From NCBI GenBank assembly GCA_030377865.1, contig JAUCGA010000032.1:1-55473 (forward strand): a stretch of 55,473 nucleotides of DNA, in the 5' to 3' direction. The position numbers were made by a program, and so were the translations under genes. How positions within the stretch are numbered: the stretch's first letter is position 1; each line of letters begins with the position of its first letter. Positions 42,312-51,963 of the stretch are shown here, in pieces. Below the pieces are notes generated by a model, which searched no databases, was not told the DNA's origin, and was given only the letters and a program-made list of their open reading frames with translations. This DNA comes from Anaerolineales bacterium HSG25 (GTDB lineage: Bacteria > Chloroflexota > Anaerolineae > 4572-78 > J111).

Positions 42312-43538
42312 ATGAAATCAAAACTAATTCCTATCCTACTCATCTTCATCAGCATCACCGTCAGTCTGATTCTGCTCGAAATTGGAGTGCGTCTGTTTCT
42401 GCCGCCACCGCCTAAACTGTTTGAAAACTACGACGACACCTACGTATGCTCGGCCAACATGGGCTGGGTGGGGCGACCTAACTATCAAGGTCAGCTAACC
42501 CGCGAAGAATACGACCATCCGATTCAGTTCAACCAGATTGGCATGTACGACACCGACCATGCCCTTAAAAAACCGGCAGACACATTTCGGATTCTGTGGG
42601 TTGGCGATTCCTTCGCTCAGGCCTTGCAGGTTGATGAAACCGAGACCGCGCATCAGCAGGTTGAGAATCTGCTCAACGAGCGTTTGGGCAACGAGCAGAA
42701 ACAGTTCGAGGTCATCAGCACCGGTGTGATGGGCTGGGGAACCGGTCAACAGTTGAGCCATTACCGAGAGCTAGGCCGACGTTATCAGGCCGATCTGGTG
42801 TTACTGCTCTTTTTCATGGGCAACGATGTCAACAACAACCTGCCCGGTCATGCCCTAACCATCGACGGATTTAACTGTTTTACGCCCTACTATCCCATTT
42901 GTGATGATGAGGGTCTTGACCCCGACGCATGGTCATACATTCCGGGTCTTGCACCGGCATGGGGAGCATGTGGAGTGGGACAAAAATGGTTGGCTGAGGG
43001 GGCGGGCCTGATTCAGCGGAACTCCTACCTGTTCGCCCGCATCGAACCGCTATTATTAGCTTGGCAAGAACGGCGCATGTATGGTCAAGAGTTCGGTTTG
43101 CCCTTTGCCGCACTTTACCTGCCCGACGAAGAGCCGGAGGTCAGCTACGGCTGGCAAGTAACCGAGGGGGTACTTGCTCAGTTTGAGGCGGAGGCAAAGG
43201 CCGACGGAGCCGATTTTGCGGTGACTACCATCGGGCCACGTGAGGTCATGTGGCTGGCTTCATTAACCGAGGATCAGCGCCAGTCGTTCTACCAGTCCGA
43301 CCCATCATTCTACCATGCTCAAGTCGATTATCCCAACCAACGCCTGCAAAGATTTTTGAATGAGCAGGAAATCCCTAACCTCGATTTACAGCCGCCCATG
43401 CTCAACTATATGACTCAAACCGGCACTGATCTCTATCTGCCAATAGACCGCCACTGGACGGCTGATGGTAATCGAGTCGCCGCGGAGTTGTTGGTTGATT
43501 GGCTGGTCGGTGCGGGGCTAATCGAAGCCATGGAGTGA
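42312..43538 (+). CDS. SGNH-hydrolase-like membrane-anchored protein
   Basis: The 408-residue protein has an N-terminal helix (about 5-30) and an SGNH/GDSL-type domain: S100 in LWVGDSFAQ, a block with VISTGVMGWGTGQ, N in FFMGNDV, and DRHWTADGN near 385 holding the catalytic Asp-His. Related proteins add or remove acetyl groups on surface glycans. It follows the YfhO-like gene on the same strand and may modify the same polymer, which is inference. The ribosome-binding site is weak. Confidence 0.8.
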   Translation: MKSKLIPILLIFISITVSLILLEIGVRLFLPPPPKLFENYDDTYVCSANMGWVGRPNYQGQLTREEYDHPIQFNQIGMYDTDHALKKPADTFRILWVGDSFAQALQVDETETAHQQVENLLNERLGNEQKQFEVISTGVMGWGTGQQLSHYRELGRRYQADLVLLLFFMGNDVNNNLPGHALTIDGFNCFTPYYPICDDEGLDPDAWSYIPGLAPAWGACGVGQKWLAEGAGLIQRNSYLFARIEPLLLAWQERRMYGQEFGLPFAALYLPDEEPEVSYGWQVTEGVLAQFEAEAKADGADFAVTTIGPREVMWLASLTEDQRQSFYQSDPSFYHAQVDYPNQRLQRFLNEQEIPNLDLQPPMLNYMTQTGTDLYLPIDRHWTADGNRVAAELLVDWLVGAGLIEAME

Positions 43539-43591
43539 TGGTAAGGCTATGGTCTTTGTTCTGACCAACACATGTGCTAAAATAACAGATA

Positions 43592-43677
43592 TTCAGATAA
43601 ATATTTTCGGCCATCACCTTCCCGCAAGTTCTACACTTGCGGGAAGGTTGGCCTTGAATTGAAAACCATTATCTGAA
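43592..43677. repeat. Family F element, long form, copy 2
   Basis: TTCAGATAAATATTTTCGGC ... AACCATTATCTGAA is the inverted form of the element at 36905, with CTTCCCGCAAGTT at its centre. Confidence 0.65.
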
Positions 43678-43719
43678 AAACTATAGATTCCCAATTATCG
43701 ACCTTACAGGAGTAGAAAC

Positions 43720-45501
43720 ATGAAATTTCCCTACGGCAATGCCGATTTTCACCAAATCAGTACTGAAAACTATTTCTATGTAGACCGCACCGACCGTATC
43801 CCCTTGGTTGAGATGTTCGGGAAAACCCTGCTCTTTCTACGTCCGCGTCGGTTTGGCAAGAGTTTGTGGCTCTCGACCTTGTGGAACTATTACGATGTCA
43901 ATCGGGCTGATGAGTTTGAGCGGCTATTTGGTCATCTGGCAATTGGGCAAAATCCTACTCCCAAGCATAACCAGTACCTTATTTTGAAATGGAACTTCTC
44001 CGAAATTGACACCCAAGGAGATGTTGAACATATTCGGCGCATGTTGTATGACCATATCAACAACTGCTTAAAAGATTTTGCCATGCGCTATCGGGATATA
44101 TTACCCTTTGAGATTGATTTTGACCAAAAAAACGCCCTCAACTCTTTGCGCTCGGCGTTAACTGTTGCCCAAACTACACCGTATAAGGTTTATTTGCTGA
44201 TTGATGAGTATGATAATTTTGCCAACGAGATATTAATGGCTCGGCGTTTGGGGGGAGAAAAACGATATGAGGCTTTAATTCAAGGCGAAGGAATGTTGAA
44301 AACGTTGTTCAAGGTCATAAAAAATGGGACAGAGGGTCAAGGAATAGATCGTGTCTTTATCACGGGGGTCTCGCCGGTGGTCATGAGTGATGTGACCAGT
44401 GGTTTTAATATTGCCGCCAATATCTATCTACGACCGGAGTTCAACGATTTGTGTGGCTTTACAGAATCAGAAATCAGCCCTGTGTTAGAGCAAATCGTGA
44501 CTCAGTGTGGCTTTTCTCCGGCAAACATGACCGAACTACTGGGATTAATTCGTACCTTTTATGATGGATACTGTTTTAGTCCCCGTTCCCAAGAATTTAT
44601 CTACAACCCGACCTTGGTACTTTATTTCCTAAAATATTTGCAACAAGATTGCCTGCCGCCAGAAAATCTGTTAGACCAAAATTTGGCAATGGATCGGGGT
44701 AAAATCGCTTATATCGCCCAGCTACAGAATGGTGAGGCCTTGGTGTGGAATGCCCTAAATGAGCAAAAACCGATTGCCTTAGACCGATTGGCTAATCGGT
44801 TTGGGGTTGAGGATATTCTAGCCAGCCAAAACGATAATCAATTTTTGATCTCCTTGCTTTACTATTTTGGGGTATTAACCTTAACCACTAAGCGTAATAA
44901 ATATGGCGAACCAACGTTCCAGATACCCAATCTGGTCATTCGGGGGTTGTATGCCGAACGAATTCGGGAGATGGTACTACCCACCGGACGTGACCTTAAT
45001 GAGGGCAAACGAGTGGCTCAACGGCTTTATCAACGTGGCGAGATTGAACCATTGTGCGATTTCATCGAGCAACGCCAATTTAAGGTCTTTGATAATCGTG
45101 ACTATCGAGAGGCCGATGAGTTGGTGGTCAAAGCGGTCTTTTTGGCTCTACTGTTCAACGACATCATGTACATCATGGACTCTGAGCCAGCCTTGGGGCG
45201 ACGGTATGGAGACCTGCTCATGCTGGTTCGACCCGATAAGCGGCAATACGCCCTGCTAGATGTGCTGATTGAGTTTAAGTATGTGCCCTTGAGCGAGGTG
45301 AAATTGACTGGCGAACAGGTGCGGGGCAAAAGCCGTGCCGAGTTACAGACCCTCAAGGCGGTACAAACTGCTTTTACCAAGGCTGAAGAACAGTTGGTCA
45401 GCTACCGTCAGACCTTGAGCGACAAGTATGGCGATTTACTCGATTTGCGAACCTTTACAGTGGTCTCAGTGGGGTATGACCGGCTGGTGTGGCGACATTA
45501 G
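43720..45501 (+). CDS. AAA-ATPase with C-terminal PD-(D/E)XK nuclease domain, copy 2
   Basis: A 593-residue paralogue of the protein at 26494, with the same layout: FPYGNADFHQIS, Walker A-like RPRRFGKSL, Walker B YLLIDEYDNF, and C-terminal YGDLLMLVRP ... VLIEFKYV with the nuclease core. GGAG stands 7 bases before the ATG. The region between its stop and the following xisI is a heptamer array plus an xisH fragment. Both copies in this window neighbour xis genes. Confidence 0.88.
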   Translation: MKFPYGNADFHQISTENYFYVDRTDRIPLVEMFGKTLLFLRPRRFGKSLWLSTLWNYYDVNRADEFERLFGHLAIGQNPTPKHNQYLILKWNFSEIDTQGDVEHIRRMLYDHINNCLKDFAMRYRDILPFEIDFDQKNALNSLRSALTVAQTTPYKVYLLIDEYDNFANEILMARRLGGEKRYEALIQGEGMLKTLFKVIKNGTEGQGIDRVFITGVSPVVMSDVTSGFNIAANIYLRPEFNDLCGFTESEISPVLEQIVTQCGFSPANMTELLGLIRTFYDGYCFSPRSQEFIYNPTLVLYFLKYLQQDCLPPENLLDQNLAMDRGKIAYIAQLQNGEALVWNALNEQKPIALDRLANRFGVEDILASQNDNQFLISLLYYFGVLTLTTKRNKYGEPTFQIPNLVIRGLYAERIREMVLPTGRDLNEGKRVAQRLYQRGEIEPLCDFIEQRQFKVFDNRDYREADELVVKAVFLALLFNDIMYIMDSEPALGRRYGDLLMLVRPDKRQYALLDVLIEFKYVPLSEVKLTGEQVRGKSRAELQTLKAVQTAFTKAEEQLVSYRQTLSDKYGDLLDLRTFTVVSVGYDRLVWRH

Positions 45502-45504
45502 CAA

Positions 45505-45525
45505 TGAAGAATGAAGAATGAAAAA
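45505..45525. repeat. Heptamer array (GAAGAAT)
   Basis: AATGAAGAATGAAGAATGAA lies directly after the AAA-ATPase stop, where the body of xisH would be expected. Confidence 0.65.
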
Positions 45526-45558
45526 GCCAAATTTCAGCTCATAATAAATTGATTGTGG

Positions 45559-45606
45559 ATTGTGGTTGATATAAACGCAGAGGAATTGAAACAATGGATA
45601 AGTTAG
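45559..45606 (+). pseudogene. xisH: 3' remnant of xisH
   Basis: The frame reads IVVDINAEELKQWIS and stops at TAG 45604, matching the C-terminus IIVDIDTEEINQW of the intact XisH. It overlaps the lone xisI by 13 bases, as the intact pair overlaps by 16. The upstream 120 codons are gone. Confidence 0.8.
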
Positions 45607-45929
45607 CAACCTATCAAAAGTTGATTAAAGAGATTCTACTTGAGGACAAAAAATTTCCACCCAGCCACGGTGACATTGAAGCGATGGTTGTTTTTGATGA
45701 TGAACGTCAAAGTTACCAACTGATGTATATTGGTTGGGACCGCCAGCGACGTGTACATAGTGCAATCATTCATATACGTTTACGCAATGACAAAATTTGG
45801 ATTGAATGGGATGGCACTCAAGAAGGTGTTGCTAGTAAACTAATGGCCGGCGGTGTTCCCAAAGAGGATATTGTGTTGGCTTTCTACCCGGAGAAAAAAC
45901 GTCACTACACCGAGTTTGCGGTGGCCTGA
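45594..45929 (+). CDS. xisI: Lone XisI-like protein
   Basis: The 111-residue protein aligns along its length with the XisI at 25078 (MDKLATYQKLIKEIL, IHIRLRNDKIWIEWDG, VPKEDIVLAFYPEKK). Its partner xisH survives only as 16 codons. GAGGAATT precedes the start. If XisH is harmful and XisI protective, keeping XisI alone would be expected after loss; this is inference. Confidence 0.85.
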   Translation: MDKLATYQKLIKEILLEDKKFPPSHGDIEAMVVFDDERQSYQLMYIGWDRQRRVHSAIIHIRLRNDKIWIEWDGTQEGVASKLMAGGVPKEDIVLAFYPEKKRHYTEFAVA

Positions 45930-45956
45930 TTAGTGTTCCTTTTTGATGTCTGACAA

Positions 45957-45995
45957 AACCAAAAATGCTCCGACCATATCGGTCGAAGCGTTTTT
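45957..45995 (+). terminator. Terminator after the lone xisI
   Basis: AAAAATGCTCCGACC and GGTCGAAGCGTTTTT pair with one mismatch and end in a T-run, 28 bases after the stop. It is followed by a TTCATTC heptamer run. Confidence 0.75.
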
Positions 45996-46019
45996 CATTC
46001 TTCATTCTTCATTCTTTTT

Positions 46020-46120
46020 CTATCGTCGTTTCAACCACACGCTACCAAATAATACCACGACCAAACCAAAACCAATTACCCCGTATATCATTCGCTGACT
46101 AAGTTGAGTATAACTTTACA
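46020..46120 (-). pseudogene. Possible remnant of a C-terminal membrane anchor
   Basis: On the minus strand, TQLSQRMIYGVIGFG is followed by a hydrophobic run and WLKRR, then stop. It begins just after a TAA codon. It looks like the end of a lost membrane protein. Confidence 0.3.
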
Positions 46121-46413
46121 TAATATACGGGGGAGGGGATAAATCATGGTACTATTTTTCTCTTTTTGGTTATGTAGTTCGTTGAATCAACAAACTCTTA
46201 TATCCTTATTGACATGGATTGGGCCAAGAATTATAATACATCCAAAATGGTAGATAACAGAGAAAAAATATTGTAAAGATCATTCAGCCTAAAATGAACC
46301 ATGCCAGCAAACGGTGATTGTGTGAACAACAAACAACACTTCAACGACAACAAAAAACAGCGAGATGGTAATCATCTCGCCGTTCTTCATTTTTCATTCC
46401 TCAGTTTTCATTC
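46121..46413. other. Gap downstream of lon
   Basis: Only a terminator (GCGAGATGGTAATCATCTCGC, 46362-46382) and a short TTTTCATTC repeat run are recognised. Confidence 0.4.
46355..46384 (-). terminator. lon terminator
   Basis: GCGAGATG and CATCTCGC pair; on the minus strand the hairpin is followed by TGTTTTTTG, 30 bases beyond the lon stop. Confidence 0.7.
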
Positions 46414-48882
46414 TTAACTGACTACCCGCAAAGCATGATGTAACACCTCATCAATCTTTTCGGTTAAATGAAAGGTTAAATCTTGCCGGACTTCTTCGGG
46501 TAAATCATCCAAGTCCGGCTCGTTGCGTTTGGGGGCGATGATAGTCGTTAGGCCAGCCCGATGCGCGGCCAGCGCCTTTTGTTTTAGTCCACCAATGGGC
46601 AAAACCTGCCCTTGTAAACTGATCTCGCCGGTCATGCCGACCTCAGCTCGGACAGGACGACCACTCAACAACGAAACCAGTGCTGTAACCATAGTGATTC
46701 CAGCCGAGGGGCCATCCTTGGGGACTGCTCCGGCGGGTACATGCAGATGAATATCCGCTTCGTTGAGTTTGCTGATGTCGAGTTGTAGGTCGTCGGCATG
46801 GGCACGGACATAACTGAGGGCAATCTGGGCGCTCTCTTTCATCACGTCGCCCAGTTGACCAGTCAAAGTTAGACGGTCTTTACCGACCATCCGAGCCGCT
46901 TCAATAAATAGCACATCTCCGCCGACGGGTGTAACCGCCAAGCCTGTGGCTACGCCGGGGTTTTCGGTGCGTTGAGCGGCCTCAAAGAAAAACTTTGGCT
47001 TGCCCAAAAACTCCCGTACCGTGTCGGGAATGATTAAGGTTTGCTCAATCAAAATAGCTTTTTTGTTATGCCCATTTTGAGTCGTTGTGGCGCTATCGGT
47101 ATCATCATGCCGCAGAGCCACTTTGGTGGCAACTTTACGAGCAAAACGACCAATCTCCCGTTCCAAATTCCGCACTCCGGCCTCGCGGGTGTAATCGCGG
47201 ATAATCTGACGTAACCCGGCTTGAGTGTAGCCAATCTCGTCCGGGAGCAGACCGTTGGCCTTAATTTGACGAGGCATCAGATACCCCTCAGCGATGGCGA
47301 TTTTCTCGTACTCGGTATAACCGTCCAACTGAATCACCTCCATGCGGTCAAGCAAGGGGGCGGGGATGGTGTCGCGAGTGTTGGCGGTGGCGATAAACAT
47401 GACCTCGCTCAGGTCAAAATCAACATCAAGATAATGATCGCGGAAGGCGTAGTTCTGTTGCGGGTCTAACACCTCTAACAAAGCACTACTGGGATCACCC
47501 CGCCAATCGGAGCCGATTTTATCGACCTCATCCAGCATGAAAACAGGGTTGCGGGTACCACATCGTTTTAGAGCTTGAATGATTCGCCCCGGCAAAGCAC
47601 CAATATAGGTACGCCGATGGCCTCGAATTTCGGCCTCGTCACGCACACCACCCAAACTCATGCGGGTGAACTCTCGGCCTAAGGCACGGGCAATACTACG
47701 CCCCAAACTGGTTTTACCGACTCCCGGTGGGCCAACAAACATCAAAATGGAGCCACCAGCACGATCTTGCTCACGCCCCGGTTCAAGCGGTTCTTGATCA
47801 AACTTCCGCTCGGCACGAAGTTTTCGCACCGCTAGATATTCCAAAATTCGCTCTTTGACATCGTCCATGTCGTAATGGTCGGTGTTGAGCACGTCACGAG
47901 CGTTGCTGATGTTCAGATTATCGTCGGTCAACTTGCTCCACGGCAGTTCGACCATCCAATCAAGATAGGTCTGAATCACCCCGTATTCGGCAGATTGTGG
48001 TTGCAATTTTTCAAGCCGATCAAGTTCGCGCAGAGCCTCTTTTTTCGGCTCTTCCGGCATACCACTCGATTCTATCTTTTCGCGATATTCGAGGTTAGTC
48101 GCCTGCTCTTCGTCCTCGCCCAACTCTTTTTGAATGGCTTTGAGTTGTTGCCGCAAATAGAAATCACGCTGAGTTTTATCCAACTCACCTTGCGTCTCTG
48201 AACGAATTTGCTGACCAATCTCCAGTACCTCTAGTTCGCGCGACATAATTTGCACCAAGTTGGTCATTTTATCTTGCAAATCATCTTCAAACAATAACTC
48301 TAGCCGATCCTCAAACTCCATACGCAGATTAGAAGCGGTGGTATATAGGACGATACGAGGGTCTTCGACTTGGTCTAAAAACTGGCTAACTTCATTAGGG
48401 ATTTGGGGTAGATATTCGACAATATCGTTCGATAGTTCGACAATCCGCCGCCGTAATGCCTCTAAGGCCGATTCTGCCTCGTCGTTAACGGTATCAGGGG
48501 TAATCTCAACATCTGCGGTAATATATGGATCTTCTTCAATCCACTTTTTAATTTTGAAGCGCTCCAACCCCTGTACAATCACTTGCAAAGAGCCTTTGTC
48601 GCTTCGTAATACCCGATGAATTCGGGCCACAACGCCAACTTCATGCAGTTGGTCGGGGCTAGGTTCGTCAATATCAGGCTCTTTCGAGACTATTAGCCCA
48701 ATAATATTATCATTTTGCGAGGCCGCCTTAATCAGCTTCACTGAACGCGGTACGCCAATACTTAGTGGTAAAATAATAAAGGGATAGGCCACTGTCCCCC
48801 GCAAGGGTAAAATCGGAATTTTGGTCGGAAGAAATTCACTGGCCTCAGTTTGGGAAATCATATCATCAAGCAAACTAAACAT
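46414..48882 (-). CDS. lon: Lon ATP-dependent protease
   Basis: A full-length 822-residue Lon: N-terminal substrate domain (about 20-215), coiled region, AAA domain with Walker A GPPGVGKT (384-391) and Walker B FMLDEVD, and protease domain with the catalytic dyad S726 (DGPSAG) and K769 (GGLKQK). It degrades damaged and specific regulatory proteins in the cytoplasm. AAGGAGG precedes the ATG and TATAAT lies about 25 bases upstream of it. No CIRCE or HAIR heat-shock element is seen. The gene is monocistronic. Confidence 0.97.
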   Translation of the reverse strand: MFSLLDDMISQTEASEFLPTKIPILPLRGTVAYPFIILPLSIGVPRSVKLIKAASQNDNIIGLIVSKEPDIDEPSPDQLHEVGVVARIHRVLRSDKGSLQVIVQGLERFKIKKWIEEDPYITADVEITPDTVNDEAESALEALRRRIVELSNDIVEYLPQIPNEVSQFLDQVEDPRIVLYTTASNLRMEFEDRLELLFEDDLQDKMTNLVQIMSRELEVLEIGQQIRSETQGELDKTQRDFYLRQQLKAIQKELGEDEEQATNLEYREKIESSGMPEEPKKEALRELDRLEKLQPQSAEYGVIQTYLDWMVELPWSKLTDDNLNISNARDVLNTDHYDMDDVKERILEYLAVRKLRAERKFDQEPLEPGREQDRAGGSILMFVGPPGVGKTSLGRSIARALGREFTRMSLGGVRDEAEIRGHRRTYIGALPGRIIQALKRCGTRNPVFMLDEVDKIGSDWRGDPSSALLEVLDPQQNYAFRDHYLDVDFDLSEVMFIATANTRDTIPAPLLDRMEVIQLDGYTEYEKIAIAEGYLMPRQIKANGLLPDEIGYTQAGLRQIIRDYTREAGVRNLEREIGRFARKVATKVALRHDDTDSATTTQNGHNKKAILIEQTLIIPDTVREFLGKPKFFFEAAQRTENPGVATGLAVTPVGGDVLFIEAARMVGKDRLTLTGQLGDVMKESAQIALSYVRAHADDLQLDISKLNEADIHLHVPAGAVPKDGPSAGITMVTALVSLLSGRPVRAEVGMTGEISLQGQVLPIGGLKQKALAAHRAGLTTIIAPKRNEPDLDDLPEEVRQDLTFHLTEKIDEVLHHALRVVS

Positions 48883-49063
48883 GATGCCTCCTTACATATA
48901 TCGTAACCGTAGATTATATCGGGACAGTGTTAGATTAGCGTTAGATGTGGTAAACTGTCTCGTTGGATTATCGTCGGGATTGTGTGGGTTGATTGTTCTG
49001 CTTAGGACGTATAAACTAAGCATATCATCAACCCGACAAGTTGACAATCTTAGGGAGAATATC

Positions 49064-49711
49064 ATGTTCAAGTCTCGTATTAAAAAAATATTACTTAGCT
49101 CTATCTTATTTATTCTTTTGTTGGTCAGTTCTCCATTTTTATGGCGCTTATTAACCGACACGTACTATCAAGCCTATATCTATAATCAAACAGAGTTGCC
49201 CGAACATCGAGTGGCGGTGGTGTTTGGGGCGCGTATTTATGCAGATGGACGGCTGAGTGCTATGCTCCAAGACCGGGTGGACACAGCGATATAGTTGTAC
49301 AAAGCTGGCAAGGTAGAAAAATTGATTATGAGTGGAGACAATCGGTTTGAGGATTATGACGAGCCGACTAGTATGGCCGAATATGCCATTGAGCATGGCG
49401 TTCCGGCAGAGGATATTCAACCTGATTATGCTGGGCGACGTACTTACGATACCTGCTATCGGGCCAAGGCGGTCTTTCAGCTTGATGAGGCAGTGCTGAT
49501 TACGCAGGGATTTCATCTGCCACGCGCCTTGTTTACCTGCCGCAATTTGGGATTGAATGTGGTCGGCGTGTCGGCGGATTTGCGACAGTATCATCGAGGG
49601 TCAATCATGTGGTCACAAATCCGTGAGATTCCGGCTATGTCGCTGGCTTTGGTTGATGTGATTCGCCGTCAGCCTGCGCCTGTCCTTGGTGAACCCATTG
49701 CGATTGAGTAA
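49064..49711 (+). pseudogene. sanA: SanA/YdcF-family membrane protein interrupted by in-frame TAG
   Basis: ATG 49064 (AGGGAG upstream) begins MFKSRIKKILLSSILF, one membrane helix, and the DUF218 core. TAG at 49292-49294 interrupts between RVDTAI and [14 protein letters not shown]; the frame continues intact to 49711 with the rest of the domain (SADLRQYH near the end). GAG to TAG would explain it by one base. Nothing else is damaged, so it is a recent mutation or a sequence error. Family members affect cell envelope permeability. Confidence 0.8.
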
Positions 49712-49784
49712 ATAATCTCACATTTCACATTTCATGTTTCATGTCTATATTTGTCAGCCTGTTTTTTATAGGTAAACTAGAGAT

Positions 49785-50594
49785 ATGAAACCACCTTTAC
49801 CCAGAGAACATGGCGCATGGGTCATGTTGTTTACTCCCCTTACATTAGGCTGGTTATTAGCCCCAGTCTGGCAGGCTCAAATTAGCCTGTTTTTTGTTGC
49901 CTCCCTAAGTTTTTTCCTGCTTCGTCACCCGCTGACTGTTTTTGTCAAACGTTGGAATCGTCCCTCAAAAGATTGGCAGTATCTACAGCGTTGGGCCGTT
50001 ATTTATGGCGGTATAACCGTTATAAGTGGTGGCTGGCTCGTCTTTATCAACCAATTTTGGTGGCTCCTCCCGGCCGCGTTACTAGGTGGCTTACTGCTAC
50101 TATTTAACCTATGGTTAGTCTCCAAACGCCAAGATATGAGTGTTGTTGGTGAATTGACCGGTATATTCGGTCTAGCGATGGGGGCACCGATGGCCTATTA
50201 TGTCTCTAGTGGACAGTTTGCTCCTTTGGCCTTCTTATTGTGGCTCATCAACTTTCTTTATTTTGGCGGTACTGTTTTTTACGTCAAACTTAAGGTACGT
50301 CAACAACCTCGTTTACCTGAACCCGAATCTGTTTTAGACAGGTTTTTACAGGCCAAAGTATGTCTAGGGTATCAACTGCTCGTCTTTGCCATATTGACGG
50401 TTCTGATTTTACAAAACGATTTCTTGGTTTGGGGGACGTATCTCATCTTTGTACCAGCCACACTCAAGATGGTTTGGGGAGCTTGGCAATGGCAGGACAA
50501 AAAATCACTCAACTTAAAACGATTAGGCATGATTGAGTTAGTTCATACCTTTATATTTGCGGGCTTGGTTTGGGCTGTTGCGATATATGGATAA
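49785..50594 (+). CDS. YwiC-like family membrane protein
   Basis: The 269-residue protein has eight or nine hydrophobic segments and the family-typical opening PPLPREHGAWVMLFTPL. The function of YwiC-like proteins is not established. The start lacks a strong Shine-Dalgarno (CTAGAGAT). It follows the SanA-like gene by 73 bp on the same strand and may be cotranscribed. Confidence 0.85.
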   Translation: MKPPLPREHGAWVMLFTPLTLGWLLAPVWQAQISLFFVASLSFFLLRHPLTVFVKRWNRPSKDWQYLQRWAVIYGGITVISGGWLVFINQFWWLLPAALLGGLLLLFNLWLVSKRQDMSVVGELTGIFGLAMGAPMAYYVSSGQFAPLAFLLWLINFLYFGGTVFYVKLKVRQQPRLPEPESVLDRFLQAKVCLGYQLLVFAILTVLILQNDFLVWGTYLIFVPATLKMVWGAWQWQDKKSLNLKRLGMIELVHTFIFAGLVWAVAIYG

Positions 50595-50957
50595 ATAGAG
50601 TTGTTCGGGAATAAAGGAGTGCAAAAGCATCTTTACTCCCGAACAACTCTCCCGAACAACTCTAATGAGGCAGTTCCAACTTTTAAATTCACCCAAAGTC
50701 AGTTGGTACAAAGAACAGGATTCGCAGGATGACACTGATTAACGCACCCGCAAATCAGTGCCATCCTGCGAATCCTGTTCTAGGTTTTGGGAGGGTTATT
50801 TTCTTGGAAATCCCTGATGCGCCTCCAATAATAGACCTCTTTTTGGCTCAAAATTCATCCTGCGAGTGACAATTTGCGGGTTTTTTGATTGGCGGTCATA
50901 TCTCCCCGAACCGTTCCCTGCGCCCGACCAATTCCGCTTATCATAAAAAATCCGGCC
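50595..50957. other. Gap with nested repeats
   Basis: It holds a GAGTTGTTCGGGAATAA repeat (50598-50665), a family A element containing family D (50669-50814) and a left-truncated family E copy (about 50828-50901). No gene. Confidence 0.6.
50669..50814. mobile_element. Family A element with family D palindrome inside
   Basis: GGCAGTTCCAACTTTTAAA at the left and GGTTATTTTCTTGGAAATCCC at the right mark family A, flanked by TGA on both sides (50666-50668, 50815-50817). The family D palindrome (AGAACAGGATTCGCAGG and complement) fills about 50706-50782. Confidence 0.75.
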
Positions 50958-51251
50958 TCAATGCTGATGTCCATTGCGCCGCTCATGACCCGCCTGATGA
51001 GCATGGCTACCCATGCCCAAACTGACCAACTGTTCTTGCAACGCATCCAACTGAGCTTGCGACATGTGCCACTGGCTGAGACCGACCATCGTGCAGGCAT
51101 GGAACAACGCGGCCAAGGTGCGCCAACCGTCAATATCTGGATCAAGGCTTTTTTCGCTGGCGAACTGGCATGCCTTAGCTAGAGTGGCGCATTGGTAGGG
51201 TGACAGTTCGATGGTCACATGGCCGTGTTCAAAGGTGAGGGTGGGTTTCAT
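50958..51251 (-). CDS. Small hypothetical protein with His-rich tail
   Basis: The 97-residue protein has AAGGAATCCTC before the ATG. It is helical, with LSPYQCATLAKACQFA and a WHMSQAQLDALQEQL segment, and ends in a His-rich tail. The frame of the upstream ORF on the same strand does not add evidence. Function unknown. Confidence 0.55.
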   Translation of the reverse strand: MKPTLTFEHGHVTIELSPYQCATLAKACQFASEKSLDPDIDGWRTLAALFHACTMVGLSQWHMSQAQLDALQEQLVSLGMGSHAHQAGHERRNGHQH

Positions 51252-51362
51252 GAGGATTCCTTTTCCAGTAATGGAATATTGAGAGAAAACAAAGAATAAA
51301 ATATCAATTACAAAAGCAATTAAGATTTATAGGTCTTGAGATGGTAACATAAAATTGAGGGC

Positions 51363-51602
51363 ATGTCAAGTTCTATGAGCAACAATGAAGAGATAAAAAG
51401 GTTTGGCGAAAAGCTACGATACTTACGCCAACGGGAAGGTTTATCGCAGGAGCAACTGGGGAATATGCTTGATGTCCATCAAACCCATGTCGGGAGAATC
51501 GAAAGAGGGGCAAAAATGCCTAACGCGGCCATGATCCTCAAAATATCACGATTATTCAGGGTTTCGGCGGATGTTTTGATAAAAGACGAACTCGATTTGT
51601 AG
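51363..51602 (+). CDS. XRE-family HTH regulator
   Basis: The 79-residue protein is a single Cro/CI-type domain (LRYLRQREGLSQEQLGNML ... HVGRIERGAKMP). It has no ligand or toxin domain. It stands alone between a repeat-rich gap and a terminator. Start at ATG 51363 or at the in-frame ATG 51378. Confidence 0.85.
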   Translation: MSSSMSNNEEIKRFGEKLRYLRQREGLSQEQLGNMLDVHQTHVGRIERGAKMPNAAMILKISRLFRVSADVLIKDELDL

Positions 51603-51617
51603 TGACAATCTCTCGGA

Positions 51618-51661
51618 ATCAAAAGAGGAGTCCAAATTACAAATTGGTCTCCTCTTTTTGT
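51618..51661 (+). terminator. Terminator after the XRE gene
   Basis: CAAAAGAGGAGTCCAAATT pairs with AATTGGTCTCCTCTTTTTG with a short loop, 16 bases after the stop. Confidence 0.75.
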
Positions 51662-51670
51662 TGGTATTTC

Positions 51671-51761
51671 GTAAAAGTTCAGTAAAACCGCCCTAGAAAC
51701 CCGATTTCTCAAAGAAATCGGGTTTCTGACGTTCCTTCTGGCAAGTTCACTGAATATTTAC
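51671..51761. mobile_element. Family B mini-element, copy 7
   Basis: A 91-bp copy, GTAAAAGTTCAG to GAATATTTAC. GTATTTC flanks it on both sides (51664-51670, 51762-51768), one base short of the 8-bp duplications at other copies. Confidence 0.75.
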
Positions 51762-51821
51762 GTATTTCAAGCCACATTAAATCTAAATTACACCTCCAAA
51801 GAAAAAGTTATCGAACGAATA

Positions 51822-51932
51822 TGACCGCTAATCCAATTGACGCGAATGAGTCACCTCTGAAAAGAGACCTCTTTTTGCCTCAAGATTTCTCCTGCAACTG
51901 ATAATTCGCGAGTCTTTTGATTGGCGGTCATA
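51822..51932. repeat. Family E element, copy 2
   Basis: GACCGCTAATCCA ... TTGATTGGCGGTC with the inner pair GACGCGAAT / ATTCGCG. The flanking bases TAT and ATA extend the pairing. Confidence 0.7.
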
Positions 51933-51963
51933 CAAGTTTAGAACTTGCGGGTAGATTATTCTC

